Counted from the first letter of the stretch, positions 1 to 5,524 are shown. The stretch is 11,340 nucleotides of DNA from Verrucomicrobiota bacterium (GCA_018969165.1 JAGWYX010000045.1:1-11340), one strand, 5' to 3'. Made by a program: numbers and translations. Notes: generated by a model from the sequence alone, not told the origin.

Positions 1-865
1 CGCTCGCGAACCGCAGGAAGCCTAGGACCTGTTGGCGGCCCAGCATCACGCCTAAAAGTCCCCGCCCAGCCGGCTCGAGCCACAGCCTTTGGAATTTCGG
101 ATTATAACCGTACCTCGCCCATTGAGGATCCTTGAAGCCGGATAACTCTTTGGTCAATTCGGCGACAACCGGCGCGAGGGAATCGATGGCCGCGGGCACC
201 AGCCGCGGATCGTCCAGCCGGGCCACCAACGAATATGCCGTGTATTCGTCAAGGGTCTTTTCCAGGCCGTCCGGCATCCACAGGCTTGGCTGCATCAAGC
301 CCAACCCGCCAAATCCGGCGGGAGCCACACCGATGATATCGATGATGCGGTTGTTCAAGGTTAGTGTCCGGCCGATCACATCCTTCGAGCCACCAAACCG
401 ACTCTGCCAAAAGGCGTGACTGATGACGGCGACGTAAGGATTGGCCGTGTTGGCATAGACTTTCGAGGTGAAGGCGCGTCCCAACTCGGGCACGACGCCG
501 AGAAAGGAGAAATAGTCGGTTGACACAATCTCGGCGTAGATACGCTCCGCACCTTCTGCCGTCTTGAGTTTCGGGTTGATGCCGGCATAACCGATGATCT
601 GCTTGAACGGTCGATGGTTCCGGCGCAAGGCCTCGTAATAGGGCCGGAGCAGACTGGTATAGGTCGGCTGCCCGGCCGCATCCGCAGGCTTGATCGCCCA
701 GAGTTCATCCGGATTTGAAACTGGACGCGGTCGCAACAGTAGCTCGTTGAGAATGCCGAAGATCGCGAGATTGGCCCCAATCCCGAGCGCCAGCGTGAGC
801 ACGGCCACGGCGGTGAACCCGGGGTGCTTCAGCAGTTGGCGGAGGGCGAAGCGGAGGTCGGTCAT
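1..865 (-). CDS. ADOP/MacB-type ABC transporter permease, N-terminal part (runs off left edge)
   Basis: The frame is open without a stop from the ATG at 865 to the window edge, giving 288 codons. The product starts MTDLRFALRQLLKHPGFTAV and runs into a hydrophobic segment (residues about 16-38) containing ALGIGANLAIF. That is the hallmark N-terminus of the 'acidobacterial duplicated orphan permease' (ADOP) branch of MacB/FtsX permeases. The MacB-type periplasmic core follows (SNPDELWAIKP..., VSTDYFSFLGVVPELGR, VISHAFWQSRFGG, DVIGRTLTLNN). Family members are about 800 residues with two FtsX units, so roughly two thirds is missing here. There is no N-terminal prefix domain. Such permeases work with a periplasmic adaptor and an ABC ATPase to export substrates across the envelope. 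The adaptor lies upstream at 1914-3176, and no ATPase is seen. The start lacks a clear Shine-Dalgarno sequence. Family call firm, substrate unknown. Confidence 0.9.
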   Translation of the reverse strand, partial: MTDLRFALRQLLKHPGFTAVAVLTLALGIGANLAIFGILNELLLRPRPVSNPDELWAIKPADAAGQPTYTSLLRPYYEALRRNHRPFKQIIGYAGINPKLKTAEGAERIYAEIVSTDYFSFLGVVPELGRAFTSKVYANTANPYVAVISHAFWQSRFGGSKDVIGRTLTLNNRIIDIIGVAPAGFGGLGLMQPSLWMPDGLEKTLDEYTAYSLVARLDDPRLVPAAIDSLAPVVAELTKELSGFKDPQWARYGYNPKFQRLWLEPAGRGLLGVMLGRQQVLGFLRFAS

Positions 866-908
866 GGTTCGTCAAATCCGATGGAGCGTTGAATCGACGG
901 GAGGCCGG

Positions 909-1036
909 AAATCCCGGGCAGTGTCCTAATTTCGGAGCGCGGCTCTGTGAGCCGCAGCACAGCAGCTTCAAAATCAAGCCGCTGCGAGTCACAGACTCGC
1001 GCTCCAACCGCAACTTCGGACACTGCCAAATCCCGG
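909..1036. mobile_element. MITE-like palindromic element with terminal inverted repeats and flanking direct repeat
   Basis: The 10-bp termini GGCAGTGTCC (917-926) and GGACACTGCC (1018-1027) are perfect inverted repeats. They are flanked by an exact direct repeat AAATCCCGG (909-917 and 1028-1036). It can be read as an 8-bp duplication around a 111-bp element or 9 bp around 110 bp. Inside are GGAGCGCG (934-941) and CGCGCTCC (998-1005), and two 7-bp stems with 3-nt loops: GCGGCTC/GAGCCGC (939-955) and GCGAGTC/GACTCGC (984-1000). A weaker central stem spans 962-982. There is no coding capacity, so mobilisation would need a transposase from elsewhere. It lies in the divergent gap between the permease and the antitoxin gene. 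Confidence 0.8.
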
Positions 1037-1042
1037 ACCGAC

Positions 1043-1071
1043 TTGACATGACTGCTGAACGCCGACAAAAT
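1043..1071 (+). promoter_or_regulatory. Sigma70-type promoter of the Phd-like/PIN module, probably giving a leaderless mRNA
   Basis: A perfect -35 box TTGACA (1043-1048) is followed after exactly 17 bp by CAAAAT (1066-1071), a 4/6 match to TATAAT. Transcription would start about 6-8 nt further on, at or beside the ATG at 1079. This supports 1079 over the upstream in-frame ATG at 1070, which would fall inside the -10 box. No Shine-Dalgarno sequence precedes either ATG. Confidence 0.6.
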
Positions 1072-1076
1072 GTCGG
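1062..1076. promoter_or_regulatory. Candidate operator palindrome for antitoxin autoregulation
   Basis: CCGACA-AAA-TGTCGG is a perfect 6-bp inverted repeat with a 3-bp spacer. It overlaps the -10 box and ends two bases before the antitoxin ATG at 1079. Type II antitoxins of the Phd/YefM class commonly repress their own operon by binding palindromes at the promoter. The position fits that role; binding itself is inferred. Confidence 0.5.
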
Positions 1077-1078
1077 AC

Positions 1079-1321
1079 ATGAAGACATTTACCGTCAGGG
1101 AGCTTGACCGGCAACCGGCGGCAGTCCTTGATGCGTGCGAGCGCGAGGGCGCGGTCCGAATCCGGCGTCGCAACGGACGCACATACACGTTGCGGCCGGA
1201 CGATTGGCCCGGCCGGATAACCGCCCTCCCCGATTTCCGGGCACGGACGGCGAAAATCTTCCCACGAAGGATTCCGCTGAAGCAAAGCCGCTTGGCTGAT
1301 AGACTCCTGGCGGGCGAATGA
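1079..1321 (+). CDS. Phd/YefM-like antitoxin of the PIN-toxin pair
   Basis: This 80-residue protein starts MKTFTVRELDRQPAAVLDAC and continues EGAVRIRRRNGRTYTLRP. That matches the N-terminal DNA-binding pattern of Phd/YefM-type antitoxins: a TVREL helix, a helix with AVLD, then a beta hairpin with RRNGR. The C-terminal half (PDFRARTAKIFPRRIPLKQSR) is basic and would be the toxin-binding tail. It overlaps the PIN toxin gene by ATGA (1318-1321), so the pair is translationally coupled. The start at 1079 was preferred over 1070 because the predicted promoter and operator end just before it. It should neutralise the neighbouring RNase and repress the operon. Its direction is opposite to the flanking efflux genes, so it forms its own transcription unit. 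Exact antitoxin subclass is uncertain. Confidence 0.78.
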   Translation: MKTFTVRELDRQPAAVLDACEREGAVRIRRRNGRTYTLRPDDWPGRITALPDFRARTAKIFPRRIPLKQSRLADRLLAGE

Positions 1322-1782
1322 TCGCCTACGCGGACACGAATTTCTTCACTCGCCTCTACCTTCCGCTGGCCGACTCGGACGAGGCTTCGCGTCTTTTTGC
1401 GCAAGCCCAGGCTGCGGCAAGTCCGCCGTTGCCAGTGACTTGGCTTCACCGGTTGGAAATCATCAACGCCTTCCAACTCCAGGTCTTCGCCGGCAGTCGC
1501 CACGGCCAACTGCGGGTGACTTCGGAACAAGCGGCAGCGGCTCACGCGACGTTCCGAACGGACCTGCTCCATCCAGCTTTCCTGCGGCCAGTTCACTTGA
1601 GCCCGGACCGAGTGGAAGAGCAGTTCGAGGAACTTGCGCTTCGGCACACCGCCAAGCACGGCTTTCGCACTTATGATGTGATCCATGTCGCCTCGGCCCT
1701 CCTCCTGGCTTGCGACACGTTCTGGAGTTTCGACCCCAAAGCGTCGCGTTTGGCCGCGTTGGAGGGATTGCGCACGCGCTGA
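1318..1782 (+). CDS. vapC: PIN-domain (VapC-type) ribonuclease toxin
   Basis: The product has 154 residues, within the usual PIN-toxin range of about 130-155. It carries the acidic metal-binding set: D6 in YADTNFF, E47 in WLHRLEIINA, D120 in TYDVIHVASAL, and D139 in FWSFDPKASRLA. VapC-type PIN toxins cleave RNA, often tRNA or rRNA, using divalent metal. The target cannot be read from sequence. It overlaps the antitoxin gene by four bases and has no strong ribosome-binding site of its own, consistent with coupling. It ends 131 bp before the adaptor stop codon, tail to tail. The module lies between adaptor and permease genes that point the other way, which suggests it was inserted there. All catalytic residues are intact, so the toxin is probably active. 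Confidence 0.88.
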   Translation: MIAYADTNFFTRLYLPLADSDEASRLFAQAQAAASPPLPVTWLHRLEIINAFQLQVFAGSRHGQLRVTSEQAAAAHATFRTDLLHPAFLRPVHLSPDRVEEQFEELALRHTAKHGFRTYDVIHVASALLLACDTFWSFDPKASRLAALEGLRTR

Positions 1783-1913
1783 TCGCCACCGCGCCGCCTG
1801 TTGGAGCAGGTCAACCGAATCCCGAGACTCGACACTGGCGAGGCGTGCCTCAGACCTTATGTCATCTTCGTCATGCATCTTTGATTGTCCTTCGCCCTTT
1901 CGCGCTGCGCCCC
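1783..1913. other. Convergent gap between PIN toxin and adaptor, no strong terminator
   Basis: These 131 bp lie between two stop codons. The only hairpin noted is a very short CCTG/CAGG stem near 1797-1810, with no T-run on either strand. Transcription from the adaptor side could therefore continue leftward through the PIN module into the permease gene. No small gene is evident. Confidence 0.4.
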
Positions 1914-3176
1914 TCACCTCAGCCTCACCCGGTCATAGGCGTCCCACTGCGACATGTCCGACAGGACGACCGAATCGCCCACCTGCAGGCCGTTCACGAT
2001 CTCGATCGTGCTGACCGAGCTGCGACCCAGCGTCACCGGCACGCGCACCGCCCCCGCGCCGCCGTCCACCACCTTGAACAGGCTCACCTTGCTCTCGGCT
2101 TGCCCCTGCACCGGGCGGCCGACATAAAGCACGTTGACGAGTCGCTCCAATTCGATCGTGCCGTCCACGGTCAGGTCCGGCCGCGCGCCTTTCGGTAACG
2201 GCCCGTCCAGCCCGACATCCACGGTCACCGTGCCGTTCACCACCGAGGGATCGATGCGAATCACGTGGCCCGGGATCACCCCGTTGCGCGTGTCCACTTC
2301 GGCCTTTTGACCGAGCTGGATGTCCTTGGCCTGGGTCTCGGCGATCTTGACCTCGGCCTTGAGCCGGGCGGGATTGGCGACCCGCGCCAGGTTCGCCCCG
2401 GCGCCAAATTGCTGCCCGGCGCGCAACGGGGTCGTGCCGTCGCCGAGCATTTGCAGCACCCCGTCAATCCCCGCGCGGACCTTCAGGGAATCCACCTGCT
2501 CGCGCTTCAACTGGTACTGGGCGCGGAGCTGCTCGATCTTGGCGGCCTCGACGGCCAACTGCGCCTTGATCGAGTCATCCATGATTTTCAACCGTTGCTG
2601 CTCCACGTCGTTGACCTTGAGGAGTTCCTCGGCCTTGGTCTCGGACTGGCGCAAGGTGATCGCGGGGATCAGGCCGTAACGGGACAGTTCCTCGTTCACC
2701 TGGGCATCGAGCTGGGCCTGTTTGTAATTCGATTGCGCGGTCGTCGCGGCGGCTTGCTCGGTGAGACGTTGGCTTTCGAGTTGCACGCGGAGATTGGCCT
2801 GTTCAGCCTCGGCGCCCTTGACCTGCCACTCGGCGTCGAATGCCGCTTGCGTCAGCTCCGGGTTGCTCAGTTCCAAAATGATGGTGTCGGCTTTGACCGC
2901 CGCGCCTGGGAGCACGTTGATGCGCTCGATTCGGCCGGGGTTCTGCGCCGGGATCCAGCGGATTTCCTCGGGGATCAGCGTGCCGTTGCCGCGCACCTGG
3001 CGCAGCATCTCTCCGCGCTTGACGGTGTCGGTGTAGGCATTCTCGACCAGGGGCGCCGCCGGTTTGAGGCGTGACAGGAGCACGGTGACCAGCGCGAGCC
3101 CCAGCAAGGCCGCGATCCCGACCAGGAGCCGGCGTCGGCGCTTGCGGCGGGCCAGTTCGGGCCGGGGGATGTCCAT
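1914..3176 (-). CDS. HlyD/MacA-type periplasmic adaptor (membrane fusion protein)
   Basis: The chosen start is the ATG at 3176, giving 420 residues. It begins MDIPRPELAR, then a basic stretch RRKRRRR, and one membrane helix (about 17-35), an N-terminal signal-anchor. Next comes the first lipoyl half (about 74-105, NPGRIERINVLPGAAV...LELSNPEL), a long coiled-coil hairpin rich in A, E and Q (about 108-230), and the second lipoyl half (231-262, VRAGIDGVLQML). Then follow a beta-barrel with RLKAEVKIAETQAKDI (about 270-345) and a membrane-proximal domain. The frame stays open upstream to 3350 but that extension looks non-coding and contains the predicted transcript start. Adaptors of this type link an inner-membrane MacB-like permease to an outer-membrane channel. 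The permease lies downstream (1-865). Expression is probably sigma54-dependent. The substrate is unknown. Confidence 0.88.
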   Translation of the reverse strand: MDIPRPELARRKRRRRLLVGIAALLGLALVTVLLSRLKPAAPLVENAYTDTVKRGEMLRQVRGNGTLIPEEIRWIPAQNPGRIERINVLPGAAVKADTIILELSNPELTQAAFDAEWQVKGAEAEQANLRVQLESQRLTEQAAATTAQSNYKQAQLDAQVNEELSRYGLIPAITLRQSETKAEELLKVNDVEQQRLKIMDDSIKAQLAVEAAKIEQLRAQYQLKREQVDSLKVRAGIDGVLQMLGDGTTPLRAGQQFGAGANLARVANPARLKAEVKIAETQAKDIQLGQKAEVDTRNGVIPGHVIRIDPSVVNGTVTVDVGLDGPLPKGARPDLTVDGTIELERLVNVLYVGRPVQGQAESKVSLFKVVDGGAGAVRVPVTLGRSSVSTIEIVNGLQVGDSVVLSDMSQWDAYDRVRLR

Positions 3177-3300
3177 CGACTTTTGATCGTAAAACCGCGG
3201 CCGATCTTCGACGAGGGTTTTATTCGCTTTTGATATGACTGGCATAACCCGATTCGTGTTGTGTTCCGCGTCAACACCGTGACGCCAACCGGGTGAGTGA

Positions 3301-3318
3301 ATGCAGCGCGCGTGCCAA
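3301..3318 (-). promoter_or_regulatory. Sigma54 (-24/-12) promoter of the adaptor/export unit
   Basis: Read on the minus strand from 3318, the sequence is TTGGCACG-CGCG-CTGCAT. Against the sigma54 consensus YTGGCACG-N4-TTGCW it has one mismatch (C for the first T of TTGC). The invariant GG (3316-3315) and GC (3304-3303) are separated by exactly 10 bp. The transcript would start near 3291, about 115 nt before the adaptor ATG. An NtrC-family activator is encoded about 2.2 kb upstream on the same strand, which makes the match functionally sensible. Confidence 0.72.
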
Positions 3319-3400
3319 CCGACGGCCATTTCCCAATGCATTGATTCCAAGCAACTAAGGCAAATCGCCTGCCGCGGGTTTGGCGGCCATGGGTTCAGCC

Positions 3401-3429
3401 GTGGGACCGACGCGTCCCACGAGTGGGAC
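3401..3429. promoter_or_regulatory. Palindromic cluster, candidate enhancer (UAS) for the NtrC-type regulator
   Basis: Three 7-bp half-sites alternate: GTGGGAC (3401-3407), GTCCCAC (3414-3420) and GTGGGAC (3423-3429). They form two perfect palindromes sharing the middle half, with spacers of 6 and 2 bp and centres 11 bp apart. Measured from the predicted sigma54 start near 3291, they lie at about -110 to -138, the usual distance for NtrC-type enhancers. No T-run follows on either strand, so a simple terminator is less likely. Confidence 0.5.
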
Positions 3430-3504
3430 GGGGAGGCATTTGAAAACCAACCTCGAGAGACCTTCGCCGAAAATCCTAAGAGCGCCAGGGTCAGTTGCTT
3501 CGGC

Positions 3505-3786
3505 CTACTGGTGCTTGCGCGGGTCTTGAGATTTCAGGAAGCGATCGTACTCACGATGATGACCAATCCAGAACCAGATGAACGTGTCACCATCGGTGAC
3601 GGCCAGCGCGCGCCACGGAAGGCCAATGCGAGCGGACCAGATGCCCGGTTTGACCTGTTTGAACCGGAGAGACGGATGGTGCGGGTTCTCCCGCCAGAGT
3701 CGGTAATTCTTTCGCGCCAATCGCCGCACGTCCAAGGGCAATGATCGATACCGCCGCCAGAAGGCTGGCGTCGTCTCGCTCCTCAC
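3505..3786 (-). CDS. RelE/ParE-superfamily toxin
   Basis: The product has 93 residues with the compact RelE/HigB-like layout. A basic N-terminal helix pair (FWRRYRSLPLDVRRLARKNYRLW) is followed by the strand region NPHHPSLRFKQVK, then IWSARIGLPWRALAV and FIWFWIGHHREYDRFL. The pattern 'arginine-containing strand, then WFWIGxHxEYD' is typical of chromosomal RelE-like toxins; H77, Y80 and D81 are probable functional positions. The superfamily includes ribosome-dependent mRNA interferases and gyrase poisons, and sequence alone does not separate them here. The start codon overlaps the upstream antitoxin stop by ATGA (3783-3786), showing translational coupling. The gene ends just before the regulatory region of the adaptor unit. 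The reading frame is intact. Confidence 0.8.
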   Translation of the reverse strand: MRSETTPAFWRRYRSLPLDVRRLARKNYRLWRENPHHPSLRFKQVKPGIWSARIGLPWRALAVTDGDTFIWFWIGHHREYDRFLKSQDPRKHQ

Positions 3787-3986
3787 GGCAATGGCCTGGT
3801 CTTGCCCGAGCGGTATTCACGAATCGCCTCCTCGGCGAAGCGGTCCAGCTTTCCGGCTTTCGCGTCCGTCTCGATTTGACGGTCCCACTCATCCGCCCGT
3901 CTCTCATCAAACCACTCGGCCAACTCCCAGAACTCACTTTTGGGTAATAGCTGGATCGCTTGTTTGATCTCCTGGACTGTGCTCAT
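3783..3986 (-). CDS. Antitoxin of the RelE-type pair
   Basis: The start at 3986 gives 67 residues: MSTVQEIKQAIQLLPKSEFW, then ELAEWFDERRADEWDRQIETD and an acidic/basic helical tail ending GKTRPLP. The pattern of a short N-terminal 'VQEIKQAIQLLP' helix followed by FWELAEWFDE is common in small addiction-module antitoxins paired with RelE-like toxins. The frame is open to 4028, but those 14 extra codons look non-coding and would remove the space for a promoter. The gene begins 51 bp after the histidine kinase stop on the same strand. A weak promoter (TTGAAC at 4021-4016, CAGATT at 3998-3993, 17-bp spacing) would again place transcription start at the ATG. Family subclass uncertain. Confidence 0.72.
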   Translation of the reverse strand: MSTVQEIKQAIQLLPKSEFWELAEWFDERRADEWDRQIETDAKAGKLDRFAEEAIREYRSGKTRPLP

Positions 3987-4016
3987 GCCCCAAATCTGCC
4001 ATTCTTGACGACGGGG

Positions 4017-4049
4017 TTCAACTCTCAATGGACAGATTCAACTCAATGG
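4017..4049. repeat. 20-bp-spaced direct repeat at the kinase stop, upstream of the antitoxin
   Basis: TTCAACTCTCAATGG (4017-4031) is repeated as TTCAACTCAATGG (4037-4049), differing by a 2-bp indel, with starts exactly 20 bp apart. The second copy contains the histidine kinase stop codon (4040-4038). The first overlaps the weak -35 box of the antitoxin promoter. It could be an operator pair (two helical turns apart) or the scar of a small duplication or insertion. Confidence 0.5.
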
Positions 4050-5381
4050 CAGCCGCACGCGGGCCACGCATCCGCGGTGGTCCGGTCGATTCTCCAGCAT
4101 CACGCTCCCACCGTGGGCCTCGGCAATCTGCTGGCACAGGACCAAACCGATGCCGCTCCCCTTCGGTTTGGTCGTGAAGAACGGCACAAACAGGTTGGCT
4201 GTGTTCGACAGGCCGGGTCCGTCATCCTCGACCCGAACTTCGAGGCGTTGCCGCGCCACCCACCAGCCTACGCGCACACCGCCGCCGGTTTCCCGGGCCG
4301 CATCCACCGCGTTGCGAACCAAATTGATCAGCAATTGCTCGAGTTGATCGCCGTCGGCGGAAACCACGCACGCCGGGCCCGGCTCGACCGTCACCTTCAG
4401 TCGCGTCTCCAAACCGGCGACACGGTCAATCAACAACGAAACGTCGACGGGCCGGAGTCGCGGCGGGGGCAGCTTGGCGACGCGGGTATAGGCTTCCATG
4501 AACCGGCTCAACGCCTCGGCGCGGGTGGCGATGATGTCCAAACCGCGGTTGACGTCGTCTTGCCAGTCCTCCGGTTTGGGTTCCTTTCTGAGCAGGCCGG
4601 CGACGGTCGTGGCCAGCGAGCGGATGGGGGCCAGCGAGTTGTTCATCTCGTGCCCTAGCACGCGGAGCAGCCGTTGCCAGGCCTGACGCTCCTCCTCGCG
4701 CAATGCCCGGCTCAAATCGGCCAATACCAGCAACTGGTGCGGCCGGCCGTCCTGGCGAAATACACTGCGCCGAATGCCCCACCGACCGGCGCCACCCGGA
4801 AAACTCGTTTGGAGCGTACGCGGCGAATCACCCTGGAAACACTCGGCCAAGCCGAGTTCGTCGGCCCGGCGGCCGAGCAAGCGCTCCGCCGGTTCCGCCA
4901 GCAGGCGCTCGCCCGCCCGGTTCACCAGGCGGAGCTGCTGCGCCTCGTCGAACGTGAACACGGCGACTTCGATTTCGGCCATGACCTTCCGCAGCAGGGC
5001 CGCGGCCTCGAGCGCGCCCAGCCGTTGTTCCTTCAAAGTTTCGACCAGCGCGTTGAGTTCGCGATGCACCTCGCCCAGGGCATCGTCCTTCCGGCCCCCG
5101 CGCGCGCGGATCGAGTAATCTTCCTCGCGCAACCCGGCCAGCAGGTTCGAAAGGGTTTGCAGGGGGCGCACCACCCGCTCGCGCAGTGCAAACGCCACGC
5201 CCCACCAGAGCCCGACCATGAGCGCCGTCACTGTCCACCGAGTCTGGGTCGAGTAATCGCCGATCCACAGCAGGACCGCGGCGACGAGCACGCCCGGCAA
5301 CGCCGCCAACAACACCAGCCACAGCAGCCGGTTTTCGTATTTCAATTTTCGAGGAGAACTCACTGAACCACGAATCGACAC
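4038..5381 (-). CDS. NtrB/NtrY-like membrane sensor histidine kinase
   Basis: Counting from the GTG at 5381 the protein has 447 residues. Two membrane helices (about 18-40 and 49-66) are joined by only about 8 residues, so there is essentially no periplasmic sensor. A HAMP-like region (about 67-118), a PAS-type domain (about 130-225) and the kinase core follow. The H-box is VLGHEMNNSLAP with H244. The N-box is LLINLVRNAVDAA (N353, N356), then DDGPGL (386-391), FVPFFTTKP (398-406) and GSGIGLVLCQQIAEAHGG. The kinase should sense a membrane or cytoplasmic signal and phosphorylate the response regulator encoded at 5525-6895. The start is uncertain: 5381 lies inside an inverted repeat, and GTG at 5363 just beyond it would give 441 residues. 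Neither has a Shine-Dalgarno sequence. Confidence 0.9.
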   Translation of the reverse strand: MSIRGSVSSPRKLKYENRLLWLVLLAALPGVLVAAVLLWIGDYSTQTRWTVTALMVGLWWGVAFALRERVVRPLQTLSNLLAGLREEDYSIRARGGRKDDALGEVHRELNALVETLKEQRLGALEAAALLRKVMAEIEVAVFTFDEAQQLRLVNRAGERLLAEPAERLLGRRADELGLAECFQGDSPRTLQTSFPGGAGRWGIRRSVFRQDGRPHQLLVLADLSRALREEERQAWQRLLRVLGHEMNNSLAPIRSLATTVAGLLRKEPKPEDWQDDVNRGLDIIATRAEALSRFMEAYTRVAKLPPPRLRPVDVSLLIDRVAGLETRLKVTVEPGPACVVSADGDQLEQLLINLVRNAVDAARETGGGVRVGWWVARQRLEVRVEDDGPGLSNTANLFVPFFTTKPKGSGIGLVLCQQIAEAHGGSVMLENRPDHRGCVARVRLPLS

Positions 5382-5460
5382 GAATCCACACGAATCAAGA
5401 TGTCCTCATCCATCGGTTCCTGGCCCGCAATTTCGCGTTCATTCGTGTTCATTCGTGGTT
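5366..5460. repeat. Large dyad of 10-bp-periodic ACGAAT units between kinase and response regulator
   Basis: The left arm reads AACCACGAAT (5366-5375), ACACGAAT (5378-5385), ACACGAAT (5388-5395), the ACGAAT cores recurring every 10 bp. The right arm is its inverse: TTTCGCGT (5431-5438, degenerate), ATTCGTGT (5441-5448), ATTCGTGG then TT (5451-5460), also at 10-bp period. The arms are separated by 35 bp. The left arm overlaps the first possible kinase start codon. A further ACGAATC follows at 5461-5467. It has no coding capacity, and no flanking duplication was seen. Confidence 0.75.
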
Positions 5461-5524
5461 ACGAATCCGGAGTGCTCTGCACCAAGTCCAGGGTTCACGA
5501 AACTCGCTCGCGGACCGGGACCGC

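Larger units (their letters stand above)
3177..3504. other. Regulatory intergenic region upstream of the adaptor gene
   Basis: These 328 bp between the RelE-type toxin stop and the adaptor start hold no convincing gene. They contain the sigma54 -24/-12 promoter and the GTGGGAC palindrome cluster listed separately, plus a predicted 5' leader of about 115 nt. A single ACACGAATC unit, matching the repeat near 5366-5460, occurs in the leader around 3251-3259. Confidence 0.6.

Noticed and set aside
376..780. 134-codon minus-strand frame
   Set aside because: Different frame from the ADOP permease, which is open throughout this region and matches its family.
862..1917. 351-codon minus-strand frame overlapping the adaptor stop (GTGA) and the permease start (ATGA), looking like a missing operon gene
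   Set aside because: It runs antisense to the Phd-like/PIN pair and through the MITE. The translation is rich in R and S with no recognisable domain, whereas the plus strand encodes all PIN catalytic residues. The neat overlaps seem to be chance in GC-rich DNA.
2265..3074. 269-codon plus-strand frame
   Set aside because: Antisense shadow of the adaptor gene; leucine- and glycine-rich with no motif, while the minus strand has lipoyl and coiled-coil features.
3401..3429. Rho-independent terminator for the RelE-type toxin operon
   Set aside because: The palindromes could fold as hairpins, but no T-run follows on the minus strand. Distance to the sigma54 site fits an enhancer better, although a terminator role is not excluded.
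4674..5366. 230-codon plus-strand frame, and a similar one at 3960-4658
   Set aside because: Both are antisense shadows of the histidine kinase, whose H, N, G and F boxes are intact on the minus strand.
5366..5460. CRISPR array
   Set aside because: Units are 8-10 bp with no 25-40 bp repeats or spacers, and the halves are inverted relative to each other.
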